From assembly GCF_019578655.1 (NCBI RefSeq), contig NC_063265.1, positions 10,946,501 to 11,010,500 on the forward strand: a stretch of DNA of 64,000 bases, read 5' to 3'. Positions 13,744 through 25,450 of the stretch are shown piece by piece. How positions within the stretch are numbered: position 1 is the stretch's first letter; every line of letters starts with the position of its first letter. The position numbers and the translations under genes were made by a program. Under the pieces are notes generated by a model. It was given only the letters and a program-made list of their open reading frames with translations. It was not told the DNA's origin and made no database searches. The stretch is from Ricinus communis. Taxonomy: Eukaryota > Streptophyta > Magnoliopsida > Malpighiales > Euphorbiaceae.

Positions 13744-14331
13744 AATCACCAAAACTCAAGAAACCAAAACCTCAGTTTTTAAAACCCTTTAAACTCTCAG
13801 TAGCAAGTGAGAGTTCAAACTACCACTACAAAACAAAACACACAAAACCCATTTCCACAAATGGCAAAACCCAAATAACTATTGCTCAAATCTCAAAATT
13901 TTTGCATCACCAAAAAGTTCTTCTTCCAAGCAGAGTGAGAGTTTAAAACCACCATACTGAAATAAAAACTATCCATAAAAATAATAATAATCCCAAAAAA
14001 TTTAGCCTTTTCTCGTCACTAATAACTTATAATAGGATAGAACTAAGCTTGGCTAAAACAATAGAAAAACAGAAAAAGAACAGACAACAATGACCAAAGC
14101 GAAAAAATAAAAAAAAGACCTTGCTAAGTTGATCAGTGAGATTATGCAGACTATACCATGGTGTGAAAGAGAAGACTAGAGCTGTCTCTCTTTCTTGGAT
14201 TTTGCTAAAATGACCCAAAAGAAAACAAAGGCTCTCTTTAACTCGAAAACAACATAAACAAATCATCATACTTAAAAATAAAAAGATAAAATAAAAGAAA
14301 AGTAGTAAAAGAATCCAACGGTGAGAGAGAA

Positions 14332-14352
14332 AAGAGAGAGAGAGAGAGAGAG
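14332..14352. repeat. GA/TC microsatellite in WRKY leader or promoter
   Basis: An almost perfect (GA)n run, which reads (CT)n on the WRKY sense strand, lies about 590 bp upstream of its ATG. CT-rich tracts in plant 5' UTRs can influence expression; that role is inference here. Confidence 0.7.
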
Positions 14353-14663
14353 CTCTGCTGAGTGGCAGAGGTATAAGCAAACAGAGAAACAATGAAACAG
14401 ACGTCTGTTTCAAAAGATCCTAATATGGGTCCCACGACAAAGAACACAGTTAGTAATAATTTTATTTGTTTATTTCTGTCTTGTTTTCTTTTTCTGCACA
14501 CTTTAAGTTTTTATTACTCATTGGTACCTAATATTATTCATAGGATTGCTTTGGTTCGATACTTTGTCAAAATGTCTGCAAAAGGTGGGCCCAGAATTCC
14601 ACTCTGGACGAGAAGGGGACATCCCGAGATAGCCGTTGGAGGAATGGAGGGGTAAGATTGAGG

Positions 14664-14671
14664 CCACGTGG
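14664..14671. promoter_or_regulatory. G-box palindrome upstream of WRKY gene
   Basis: CCACGTGG is a perfect G-box palindrome about 920 bp upstream of the WRKY ATG. It is a possible bZIP/bHLH site. A single motif like this can occur by chance. Confidence 0.35.
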
Positions 14672-14777
14672 ATAAAGCATTGACACTTGTCCCAAGGGAA
14701 TGCAGTGGTTTTGTTGTCAGTTAGTGAAAATTGATAAGGGGGTTTGTAGTGGTGGGGTCCAAAAGTCGGGACCTTAG

Positions 14778-14783
14778 TTGACC
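14778..14783 (+). promoter_or_regulatory. W-box (TTGACC) upstream of WRKY gene
   Basis: A strict TTGACC core lies about 1.03 kb upstream of the WRKY start. WRKY genes are often auto- or cross-regulated through such elements. With one copy only, this is weak evidence. Confidence 0.3.
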
Positions 14784-14860
14784 TCTACAGAGATTCTCTG
14801 TGCCTCCTCCTCTTCATCTTCCTATATTGTTGCTGCTGATTGCGGATAGGTGAATTTTGG

Positions 14861-14880
14861 TTTGGTTTGGTTTGGTTTGG
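14861..14880. repeat. GGTTT short tandem repeat
   Basis: Four consecutive copies of the pentamer ggttt sit in the WRKY distal promoter. It is a simple repeat with no other feature. Confidence 0.6.
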
Positions 14881-17800
14881 CCTACTCTCCTAATCCTAAC
14901 TCTAAAATCCAATCTCAGAATCCATCATCAATGACACATAAATAATTGGGCAGTACTAATGTTTCAGTCTCTCAACAATACGGAAAAACAAAAAATAAAA
15001 ACCGGGTCTTATAGGATATATTAAAGATTAGGCTTTTTACCCGGTGCCGCATGACCTTTAAGAGATTGATATGCTATTAGAAATAAATATTAAATAAATT
15101 TTAATTTGGTATCGTTTGTATTATAATAAATGAGTAATTTAATAAGTAAAATAAATTGAAGTGTTAAGATCATAAAAAAAATTAAAAAGAAAAAACTAGA
15201 ACATTTTAATTGAATTTTAATGAGTTGAGAAATTAAATAATTTTAAATTAAAAAGTGTGAAGACGATGGTATAAGAAATTCACACAATTAATAAATGATG
15301 GTGAAAAACCATTCCAAAAAATTGTAGATTTCACGGAAATTTAATGGTTATATATATATATTAATTTAATGGGTCACCATATAAATAATTTAGTTTTTTT
15401 AATATAATAACTAAGTAAAAATTCTTTAGACGTATGATGCACTGTAGAAGGACTCTAAAGCTTAATGGTTATATATATATTTTTTAATTTTATAGAAATA
15501 TGAATGTGATTTAAGTTGCACCGACTATTTTGAATATTATGAATAGATAGATAATCCCATTGCAATGCAAATAGTTATAGATAGTGAGTTTGCCTTGTAA
15601 CAAGATTTCCATTAAAGAGAGCTTTGTGGACGAAAAGAGAGTCATCCAAATACATACTCATGTAGCTAAGGTGCAATCTTTATTAAGTAGGTAGAAGATG
15701 CCACTGTTCCTAGTTTTTTCAATTTATACAAACAAAATTGTAAAGGAACTTCTCAATTTTGGTTCAACTTGGAAAATGCGCCAACACTATGAATAGTACC
15801 CTTTTCTTTTCTTTTTTTTTTTTTTTTTTTTTTTATATTTTTCTCTCCTTAGCTTCCTATGGGAAAATTAGGAATTTCCTTTGAAGGATCTCTATGGCAG
15901 CTAAGATCATGTCTCTATATGGTGACCCAAACTCTTCATATAGATTTCTCTTTTGCTTTTGCCTTTTCTTTTCTGTCCTATTATATCATCTTAATTAGTA
16001 TTCTGCCATCCTTTTAGGGCCATATTCATTATCATTATAATACTATATCAATCCATTTTGATTGGTAAACTTTCTTCTTTTTTCTTTTTCCTTTGTCCTA
16101 TTGATGTTTGTTGTGCTTGTGGATTGATAGAAAAAGTTTACCTCATTGTTTTATATTCTTTTCTAGACTTGCTAATCAATTAATGTTGTGTTTTGTAAGT
16201 GTTAAAAAGAAAGGCTAATGTATATTTAATAACATTTTCACTAATCTTAATCAAATTTAATATAAAAGTGATTGATTGATTTATGTGCATAAAATGGTTA
16301 AACCTATTCTATGCATCCTATTTAATAAAATCTTTGAGTATCAAATATACAAAATAAATATCAAAACATGTATAATAAACATCAAAATAAACAAGTAAAT
16401 ATCAAAATATATAAAATTTCAGTTTTAAATACTAAATTAATTAAATAAATATTAAATATATGCTAAACAACTCGATGCAATATATAAAAACTAAATTCAC
16501 AATAATATTTTTATTTATTGTATAAATTTAATTTTTTATTTTATTTTATGTAGTGGTGCAGACATCCCTATCTTTCTGTACGTTATCCCTTTATCAGTAA
16601 TTTAAGTTGTTTGATCACTCATTTGATATAAAAGTATAAAATTTAGAATTAGAATCAACATGTAAGACTTTGGCGGCACTTGTTATGTGATAGTTGGCCT
16701 GTTAAAGATTAATAAATCCATCATTATCACTTAAAGCAAACATGGTCTATTATATGACCCCATTGGTCTTCATATATTAATTTTCTTCTCAAATGGGATT
16801 CTTCATTGATATTATATATATCCAATTGCGTGCTTCTAATTTGGAAATCTATGCAAAGCTTAATGATATTCTCCACTAAACAAGGACAATTACAAGTTAG
16901 ATGATAAGTTTTCTCTCCTTAATTTTCATACAAGAATTACATAAAACTTAATTTTAGATATGAGATATAGATATAGAATTGGAGCACATAACAAGTCATT
17001 TCACATGACAAGCATAGTCTTGCAGTCCTGTAATAAAGATATTTAAAAGAAAATATAAAAAAAGTATAAAAAACTCGTATAGATAAAATAATAAAAATTA
17101 TTTTTAATTTAATTAAAATTTTAAATTTAAATCTTAAATATATAATTTTTTTAAAAAAATTTAATATAAATTTTACTACCTATAAAGATTTTATAGTCCA
17201 TAACAGTCGAATTAATTTTAAATATTATAATAAAAACAGAAAGAAAAGACGTCTTACAATTTTTCATCCGTTGAAATGTTTGCCTGACTTAGACATTATG
17301 CAATTGATGACCAATTATCCATTAAACTAAGTTTTAAATATTGCGAAAGATTTCAGATTCATGTCTTTTCAGTGTGCTAATTTAATTGTCGAGCTTCTAG
17401 AAATTGAGCAATCAATTCTACCCAATATACGCAACTAATGGCTTTTTATAATTAATTGTTTAATACTGTCTTAGTTGTCAAAGAAGAAGGCAAGGAATAC
17501 TAGATTATATTAAATAAATTAGAAATATAAATCACTAGATAAGATTAATCATGATATTTACAAAAGTGGGTTACCATGATTTTATAACTTGCAAATAACA
17601 GTTTTAACAATGTGGCACTATAGATTTATGTCTCCTTTTTCTTTTGTTTGCAAACAAGTAAAATGTAACCCAAAAGAATGGCAAATAAATCAGAAAAGGT
17701 TAACCCAATAGCTCAGAAATTAAAACAACACAAAATTTCCAATAACTAAGGTAAAATGGAAATTAAGCTCTTTAAGATGCTTGCCAGATGTACAGGGTCA

Positions 17801-18373
17801 ATTTGATGAGTGATTAGGTAAAGATACGTACTTATCATAATTTAGTGTGGTAGGTCTAGCTGCATTATCATTTATAATATTTTGTAATTACATTTGGTAT
17901 TAGTGAAGTGAGCGTGCATTAATTTGTAGGGTTAAACTCTAAACATATGCAATTCACTGCAAAGAACAAATTAATCCATTACAAAACTGAGTTCAAGCAA
18001 AACAATTCTACTTTTTCTTTTCTATGAAATATGTTACAGGGTTACAACTTTTGATGTAAAACATTGATAATGGCAGCTGATTCAGTTAAACCATGCAGTC
18101 CAGCACTATATGCTTGATGAATTTCACTCTACAAGTTACTATGTTATGGTAATTAATTAAACAGTCTGAAAGAATGATACTAAATAAAAAGCAAACAACA
18201 TTTAATACAGACAGCAGAAGATCACCCTCTTTTTAAGTAAATGCTTCAGTGAATTGATCCATTGTTTCCTTGTGTCTTAAATTACTGAAGAGAAATGTGC
18301 ATCTTATCGCCCTTTCTGATTAATAATCTGAGAAAAGATATCACTGGAATTGTCATCAGAGTTCATATTTGAT

Positions 18374-20902
18374 TCAAGATCTAGGACTGAGGTTGCTGTC
18401 GTTATGTAATGATGAGTTGCCTTGGTTTTCTAGGCTTTCTTCTGAAATGCTACTGCCATCAATTTGTATGCTATACCCTGAACTGTCTGAACTTTGTTGC
18501 AATTGTAGAGCAAATTCAAGATTCCATAAAACATCACCCATGGAAGGACGTTCAATCCCTGCCTCAGATAAGCATTTCTCAGCTGTATCCGCGAATTTCT
18601 TTAAACATTCAGGCTTGATTTTTCCCTTGATGAGAGGATCAATAATGTCTTCAAGAATGCGTTTCTTTTGGCAATGAAGAGCCCAATCAGCAAGACTAAC
18701 TTGTTCTTTTGGAAGGCTAGGATTAAGAGCAGGCCTTCCACACAATACTTCGAAAAGAACAACTCCAAATGAGTAGACATCGGATTTCTCCGTCAGCTGT
18801 TGCCTTTTAAAATATTCAGGATCTAAGTAACCAAAGCTACCTTTAACCACAGTAATAACCTGGCCGTTTTCCATGTTAGGACCAGTTTTCGATAGCCCAA
18901 AATCTGAAACCTTAGCAACCCAATTTTCATCCAAGAGAATGTTTGTGGTCTTTACATCTCTATGAATGATTGTGTACTTTGCTCCAGTGTGAAGATAGTG
19001 AAGTCCTCTAGCTGAACCGATACAAATTTCTAACCTTTGCTTCCAGGAAAGCTTAGGTCTCGTCGTTCTATATAGATGCTCCCTTAAGGTTCCAAGTGCC
19101 ATGTAGTCATAAACCAAGCACATCTCTTCATCTTCTTCACAGAAACCAATCAACGAGACAAGGTGCTTGTGTCTCAACTTCGAAAGCATCTCAATCTCAG
19201 TTTGGAACTCATTAACTCCTTGTTCAGATTGTGGGTTTGATCTCTTAATTGCCACTTTTGTTTTTTGATCAATAACACCTTTATACACCTTTCCGAAGCC
19301 TCCGACACCAATGACATTAGACTCGGTGAAATTATTAGTCGCTTGTTTCATCTCATTCAGAGAGAAATGGCGACAAAGACCTTGTGCCAATGTGGAAAGG
19401 TGAGTGTTGTTATTACTCTTACCAGAGATTGTTGATTTGCTTGTAGTAGTATGAGAATTCCCATAGATTGGCAACCAGCTATATGAATGCGGTTCTGTGC
19501 TAGCAACTCTCCTCTTCTTTTGGTTGTAAGCAATGCATATTGCAGCCACTAAACAAAACCCTGCAGCTCCTCCAGCTGCACCTCCAATCACAGCTTTGTC
19601 ATCTGTACTCTTAAAATCCTTTTGTGTACCTTCAGCTACATCCTTTGCAAGCATTGCTGATAGTTCAGGATTAGGGCCTGCCAAGTTATTGTCTTTATCG
19701 CTTATCTTGAATACCTCCAATCCATTAAGTGCAGCATCATAAATCTCAGGTTTTGTCAGGGTTGATGGATGCAAGTCTACTTGAATATAGTCATCACCTT
19801 GCTTGTCATTAACTATAATCATATAGTCTTTATATGTTGGCTGTCCTGGTTGTTCAGTCCAACCAAGTATATCAGCTGGCGAAGGATCAGCTTGAGCACT
19901 TTGATTATTAATATAAATGTTAAATGCCATCTGATTAACTCTGATTAATACAAACTCGCAGAAATGGAACCTAACGATATAGCTGAAGTTGGGATCAACT
20001 TGTAACAACCATGTGAGATTAAACTTCAAGTTGATTAGCGAATCAGGTCCCATGTTTCTTGCCGTTTCGTAAACATTTAGAGGAGCTACATACTCTGGAA
20101 AATCTCCATACTTGATCGGAACCCTCCCGTTTGCTTTCATGTCAACCCCCATCGCAGCACTGAATAAATAAGGGGCATCATTATACCAAGTTCTTGCAAG
20201 ACCACCAGAATCTTGATTTGGCGGTATATATTGCCCTGCAACATTCAATCTGTACATTGTCTCCAAATTAGCATGCTTGGAATCAGCAATTTGATCAGAG
20301 AACCCCACAATTGGCGACGTGCCAAAGAGATCTCCATGGATTGGTATCACCTCAATGCCATTAACAAAGGCAAAAGCATCTTCAGACTTATCTGATGGCT
20401 TAAAGGTGACATTAAGAGTATTAGAATCAATACCAGCAAGAGAATACTCTTTTATAAGATAAGCTTGTGTCAGAGCCTGAGCTGTGATTGAAGCGCTGAA
20501 ATTGTTCAAGAGTGTAACCCCTGCTGCCACCACTGAGAAGTAGGAGCGGGAAATATTAAGACTAGCATATTCTGATGGATAGAAGAAAAGTCTGAGAAAA
20601 TACCGGGTTTTAGGTTTGATAGGTAGTTTGTAGGTTGCTTCTGATGTGAAAATTCTTGCATTCATGAATGGAATATCAGAAACAATTGAAGAATCTTGAT
20701 GTTGAGCTCTAGCTTGTGGATGATTTCCAATAAGGTATTTGACATCTGATTCCCATTTTCTCCCATCAGCATCATTGCCTCCATTATCTGAACCACAGTT
20801 TAAAGACAAAGATGTTGCTATGTCCGCACTCGACACATAAATGGCGTCAAAAAGAAGAGAAAAACAGGCAACGAAAAACAACATATGGGTATTGAAATTC
20901 AT
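18374..20902 (-). CDS. CrRLK1L receptor-like kinase, ANXUR/FERONIA type
   Basis: An intronless frame of 842 residues. A signal peptide (about 1-25) is followed by two malectin-like domains (about 30-200 and 210-400, with N-glycosylation sequons such as NIS, NFS and NLT). A transmembrane helix spans about 437-459 (IGGAAGGAAGFCLVAAICIAY) with a basic stop-transfer QKKRR. The cytoplasmic kinase is intact: GVGGFGKV (about 532-539), catalytic Lys553 in VAIKR, HRDVKTTN (647-654), DFG (667-669) and GYLDPEY (691-697). The C-terminal MGDVLWNLEFALQLQ motif is diagnostic of the FER/ANX clade. These receptors bind RALF peptides with LRX/LLG partners and monitor wall integrity; ANX proteins keep pollen tubes intact, FER acts more widely. 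Domain wording and the neighbouring WRKY and DUF1685 genes favour an ANX orthologue, but the expression site cannot be seen from sequence. Confidence 0.95.
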   Translation of the reverse strand: MNFNTHMLFFVACFSLLFDAIYVSSADIATSLSLNCGSDNGGNDADGRKWESDVKYLIGNHPQARAQHQDSSIVSDIPFMNARIFTSEATYKLPIKPKTRYFLRLFFYPSEYASLNISRSYFSVVAAGVTLLNNFSASITAQALTQAYLIKEYSLAGIDSNTLNVTFKPSDKSEDAFAFVNGIEVIPIHGDLFGTSPIVGFSDQIADSKHANLETMYRLNVAGQYIPPNQDSGGLARTWYNDAPYLFSAAMGVDMKANGRVPIKYGDFPEYVAPLNVYETARNMGPDSLINLKFNLTWLLQVDPNFSYIVRFHFCEFVLIRVNQMAFNIYINNQSAQADPSPADILGWTEQPGQPTYKDYMIIVNDKQGDDYIQVDLHPSTLTKPEIYDAALNGLEVFKISDKDNNLAGPNPELSAMLAKDVAEGTQKDFKSTDDKAVIGGAAGGAAGFCLVAAICIAYNQKKRRVASTEPHSYSWLPIYGNSHTTTSKSTISGKSNNNTHLSTLAQGLCRHFSLNEMKQATNNFTESNVIGVGGFGKVYKGVIDQKTKVAIKRSNPQSEQGVNEFQTEIEMLSKLRHKHLVSLIGFCEEDEEMCLVYDYMALGTLREHLYRTTRPKLSWKQRLEICIGSARGLHYLHTGAKYTIIHRDVKTTNILLDENWVAKVSDFGLSKTGPNMENGQVITVVKGSFGYLDPEYFKRQQLTEKSDVYSFGVVLFEVLCGRPALNPSLPKEQVSLADWALHCQKKRILEDIIDPLIKGKIKPECLKKFADTAEKCLSEAGIERPSMGDVLWNLEFALQLQQSSDSSGYSIQIDGSSISEESLENQGNSSLHNDSNLSPRS

Positions 20903-22109
20903 AGCTAATTAGTACTGGATATTGACAATGAGGGCATGCAGCTCGATCGGCGTACAGGAAAACTCAAGAAGCCTTTTTCACAACAGAGAAGAAAGACAGC
21001 TTTCCTGTACGCCAGGAACTTCAAGAACTTCTGCTGCCTGTTTATTTTCCTTTTCTTGTGTTTAACTTTAAAAAGGGATTAGTTTGCCAAGCTAGCTTTA
21101 ACTATCCATGGAGACTGGTGCCTGGATTAGAGGGGATCAATCCAGGCAAGAAAAGTTGGTGAAAAATTATGTTCTTTTGCGGTTTGGTTATGTTTTTTCT
21201 TTTTTCTTTTTTTCTTTTCCTGTTCCAATTTTTTCTTGTTTGGTTAGATTCGGAAGTTGGGAATTGATGAAGGAGAGAAAGAATCGTACAACTTCAAATT
21301 TGGTTGGTTCTAATGGATGTTAGTTTCCACTGAAAGCTAAACAATATGCTAAATTAAGCAATTATATCCATTCATGAATTGGGTGAGATTATTCATGTGA
21401 TGGAAAGTAAATTCTTACCCTTTATGTAGGGAAAATTTTGCAAGCTTTTTCTTTCACAACTATAAAAACATTACAATATCTTGAACCAAATTAATCAATT
21501 GAAGGTAAGTAAATTGAGTAGCTGCTGTTAGTTAATACTGTTGTTTACAAATCTAAAAAGTTTTAATTCTCAGGATATAGAGATACATGGATTGTGAAGT
21601 ACATAGTTAGAAAAGAAATTGAAAGTGTGGGAAAAATTGACTATTAATATTTCTTAATAGAGAAAAGGATTTATTCTTTAGAGTGTAATAAGTTTCAATT
21701 CATTAAAAAGAATTAAAATTTATTCTTTAATTATCCTTTTTATACTGTAACAGTAATTTAAAAAAAATCAAAACTTGATTAAATTTTTCCTTCTTTCATC
21801 TAATAATTATATACTTTTTTTTTTTTTTTCCTTCAACTGTCTTTACTTCCCTTTAAAATACCTTTTCTTTCTTCCTCTATTTATTGTCATGCACAGTGAA
21901 AAGTTAAAGACGCCAATGCATGTGCTGCTCTATTGGTATCTCTTGAAGTTCAACATAGAAAGCAAAGATGGAACTGAGCCACTAACTCGTTAACATCCAA
22001 AGCCAGTAAATACAAGTATGAGCCAGCTACGTGTCTCGCTTAAAAAATTCTAATAGCTTGTCGACAATCTGTTTCAATATCCTGATAGTTTAAGTGCAAA
22101 TTAGCAAAC

Positions 22110-22290
22110 TGAAAAACTAAAAACTAGAGCCTCGATTTCATCCACTTCAGCATCGCAAGACAAAGGAACAAATTTGACAGTTGAGCCCACTACCTCCTGA
22201 CCATCAGACTCACGAATGACAGCTCCCAAACCAACAATTCTTATAGCTGTATCAACATTAGTTTTCCAGTTCCTGCAATCGGAGCTGATG
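22110..22290 (-). pseudogene. RNase H-like (RVT_3) fragment of a LINE-type retrotransposon
   Basis: The minus-strand frame contains NWKTNVDTA, GLGAVIRESDGQEVVGS and a further CDAEVDEIEALVF. This matches the consensus of plant RNase H-like domains from non-LTR retrotransposons (W-K-x-N-x-D, then GxGxVIRDxxG, then AExxAx). Only about 60 residues remain. The first D of the catalytic set is present, the conserved AE is altered to VDE, and no reverse transcriptase is adjacent. It is a degenerate remnant. Confidence 0.6.
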
Positions 22291-22889
22291 ATCAAGAGGT
22301 TCAAGTATGATGATGCTGTCTCGAAGTCACTTGTACATCATTTGCTGCCTTGAAATCAGTCTGCAACCTGGTAGCTAGCTATATACAAAATATCTGCAAA
22401 CTCCAAAGAGTTTAGCTTGGAGATAAATTAAAAAAGTTTCTGCCATACCATAGACACCAGGCTATCACAATAAAATTTTAGAACAAAACCTGGACAGACT
22501 CTTTCATTCTATCTGCATTCCATGATTTATATATTAGCACCCTTTACCTCTGACATTGTAATTGACATAGACGCACTAAGCCAAATTAGTCTAGCCCATG
22601 GGCAATGTCGCAAATCGTTTACGGTGGCAGAGGGATCAGATACTTGTTCCACGTCTATCTAACTTGGAACTCACCAGCAAGGGCCGATCGACAGAACTGC
22701 CATAGAAATTTTTTTTTTTGATGTGTTAGTAGGGACCCTTATTTCCAATAAATAAAACACTCCAAAAGGGAGTCCTCGAGACCTGAAGAGCAACCGTACG
22801 AGATCCTCATCCATAAATTCTAAGTTTGGAACCACTTGGTGATTACTCTTTTAACAGAATAGGTCTCATGTCTACGTATCACACTAAGA

Positions 22890-23360
22890 ATGTGTTTGTT
22901 GAAAAATTTAATGCACATAGCTATTTTTTACTGAATAATTATATTAAAATATTTGATAAGAACTTAAAAAAACAATAACTGATAGCTGATTTAATTTTTT
23001 ATTTATTTAGACATTATTATCCTTATTATAATTTATTATAATTTTTTTTAAATTATTTTTAATAGTTAAATAATTATAATGTCTTAATTTATAGTATTTG
23101 AAATTAGAAATTTTTATTAGTAGAATTATATTTTAAATTTTTATTTTTAAAATAATTTTTAAAATAATTTTAATAATAAGTACAATTGAGCTAAAAAAAT
23201 TAAATATATAATTTCTAATTATTATAAGTTATTTTATTATTTTGTATTATTAAATATAATATAATAAAAAAATATTTAACGATAAATTATACCTTCAATG
23301 GTCATTTAATATACTAATAATAATCGTTAATAAAATTCTATCAAACGGTTTAATTTATCA
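22890..23360. mobile_element. Possible AT-rich MITE remnant
   Basis: An extremely AT-rich block starts near gtgtttgttgaaaaattt and ends near aaattctatcaaacggttt. The ends are loosely inverted (GTTTGTTGAAAAAT against GTTTGATAGAATTT), resembling hAT-like MITEs of plants. Ends are imprecise and no target duplication was identified. Confidence 0.25.
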
Positions 23361-24306
23361 GCCCCCGGCTACATTGATCAGGTAAAGTAAGCTATATATA
23401 AATTTTGATAGAGTAATTTGGCATGGACAAAAAGAGTATAAATTATATATTATCATGAACTGTAAATGCGTGAAACTCAATAAATTAACGCTAAATGAAT
23501 TTGCGATCCTGGATTAATTATAATTAAATATAAAACCATTCATTTCCTGAAATTAAGTAGAAAATAAATAAACATGGCCACGCATTTATAAGAGCATATA
23601 TAGGTAGGGGTGAGCACCCTTCCCTTCCCAAAGAAACAGTTTATATGCTTTTCAAACCGAAACTGAATTATAATTTTTCATGAATTGGTTAACCCATATT
23701 AATTAATTAAAAATATTATATGTATATATTTTGATTGGTCGATAGAAATATAAATATAAAATTGAAAATTGAAAATTTTAAGAGTGAAAATTAAAAATAG
23801 AATTAGCAGCTGCAATTATTCAATTCTTTTAGATAAGTTTTCTGTTGATTCTTTAAATGGTTTGATACGAGTCGTTAAGACTAATTTAGAAAAAAGAAAA
23901 AAGAAAACTTTAACCTAAAAACCCCTCCAAAATTAACACGAGGAAGTTAGAAATGAACGGTCTAACAGATAACGGATTGGCGTGACAGCCGCAAGTATGT
24001 ACCTGTCAACCTACTCCTCTCTCCCTCCACCATTAAAACCCTATGCATCACCTCTTGCTTGAGCTGGTTTGGGCTGGTGTCATAGGACGTTCCTCCTTTC
24101 ATAAAATATTCAATAGGATTTTACATTTTTTGCTCCCTATATATATCTATCTTCAATCTTTTTTATCTGCCACCTCGCCCCGCCCCATCCCACACTCAGG
24201 GCGGCGCGCGGACGGCTTCTTCCCCAGCCGACCGCCGCCTGTTTCTCTTTCCATACTTCATACCAATCTTCTTGTACAGCCTTGTAATATTCTTTTTATA
24301 TTTGGG

Positions 24307-25383
24307 ATGGGAGATTTTGAGGCAAAAGCTAAAATGGGATCTCCATCGTTATCATCATCGTCTTCGTCTTCATCATTGCATGAGTCAGAATCGGAGGAGT
24401 TACAACACATGCCGCTGGCACCACTGCCAATATGGAAGAACAAGAAACGGTTGTCCAAACAGTTATCTATGTGTGAGACACGTCGTGACATTGCATGGGA
24501 AAGGCGGCGGCGCCAGATTTTGAACCAGGAACGTAGAAGAAACGGCATTAACGTTGTTGACTCCGATGACTTGACTGATGAAGACTTACATGAACTGAAA
24601 GGTTGTATAGAACTCGGTTTTGGGTTTAATGAAGAAGAAGGGCAGCAATTATGCAGTACATTACCAGCTTTGGATCTTTATTTCGCTGTGAACCGACAAC
24701 TTTCTCCAAGCCCCGTGTCCACGCCTGGATCAACGGCGTCGCTAGGTGCGCGGTCGTCCTCGTTCGGAAGCCCAATGTTTGAATCAGACTGGAAAATATG
24801 CAGCCCAAGTACAGGTCCTTTATCTATTCATATAATAATACTGACATAATTCGAGATAAGATAACAAATATAGCATCGAAATTTTCCTTACTAATCAACA
24901 ATGAATGTCTGATAATGATTTACAAGCAAAATTAAAGTGTTAAATTCATTATTCCATGCTATTAATATAGGAATTCAACCACCTCATTATGCATTTGGTT
25001 TGCGTTGCATACACGAACGAAGCACTGGTGGGACTGGAGAGGCAATAAAAATTGCATATAAATATCCTCCCAATTAGATTTTCTTTTTTTCATATTTTGT
25101 GCCTCTATCAGACTTAAATTCTTAATTGTGCTTTAGTAGTATTAATAAGAAATCTAGATTCATATAACATTAATACAAAGACGAAATTCATCTTGGTGTA
25201 ATATTAGCTGAGCATGGAGGTTTTTTCTTTTTGTTAATTGATGTTGGAGATGGAATATATATTTTGTAATATTGAGGTTTCTTTGTTTTGTGGGTGGGTG
25301 CAGGGGATGATCCTCAACAGGTGAAGACCAAGTTGAGGCATTGGGCCCAAGCCGTGGCATGTTCAGTGATGCAGTCTTATTGA
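24307..25383 (+). CDS. DUF1685 family protein
   Basis: Two exons (24307-24814 and 25304-25383) give 195 residues. The protein has a poly-Ser stretch (about residues 14-25), an acidic patch, a basic RRDIAWERRRRQ segment, then DLTDEDLHELKGCIELGFGF, the signature of plant DUF1685 proteins, then LDLYFAVN. It finishes with DDPQQVKTKLRHWAQAVACSV, the conserved C-terminal helix supplied by exon 2. No molecular function is established for the family that I know of. The start is the ATG of MGDFEAKAK; the frame stays open upstream, but that part is CT-rich leader with no conserved residues. Exon 2 is easily missed: without it the protein would appear to end in unrelated intron sequence. Confidence 0.85.
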
Positions 25384-25409
25384 TCGGAAGTGTGGGATGG
25401 CTTGTATAG

Positions 25410-25410
<1 letters not shown>

Positions 25411-25447
<37 letters not shown>
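25411..25447. repeat. (GA)n microsatellite
   Basis: A nearly uninterrupted AG dinucleotide repeat begins 28 bp after the DUF1685 stop codon, probably within its 3' UTR. It is likely length-polymorphic. Confidence 0.85.

Positions 25448-25450
<3 letters not shown>

Larger units (their letters stand above)
13744..18373. other. WRKY promoter/leader and AT-rich intergenic (4.6 kb)
   Basis: The first about 700 bases are probably WRKY leader and proximal promoter, including a GA microsatellite. Further out there is a G-box, one W-box, a poly-T tract (about 15808-15834) and the 3' flank of the receptor kinase. No additional gene is supported, and open frames here are short and featureless. Confidence 0.5.
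20903..24306. other. Divergent intergenic, receptor kinase to DUF1685 gene (3.4 kb)
   Basis: This stretch holds the promoters of two diverging genes. In between lie a decayed RNase H-like retrotransposon fragment (about 22110-22290), a very AT-rich block that may be a MITE (about 22890-23360) and a CT-rich DUF1685 leader. No intact gene was found. Confidence 0.5.

Noticed and set aside
14027..14501. Minus-strand hydrophobic frames upstream of the WRKY gene
   Set aside because: They come from the T-rich/CT-repeat leader and are low-complexity Leu/Phe/Ser with no recognisable domain.
24043..24306. N-terminal extension of the DUF1685 frame
   Set aside because: The upstream part is in frame but is CT-rich leader sequence, and the family N-terminus fits the ATG at 24307.
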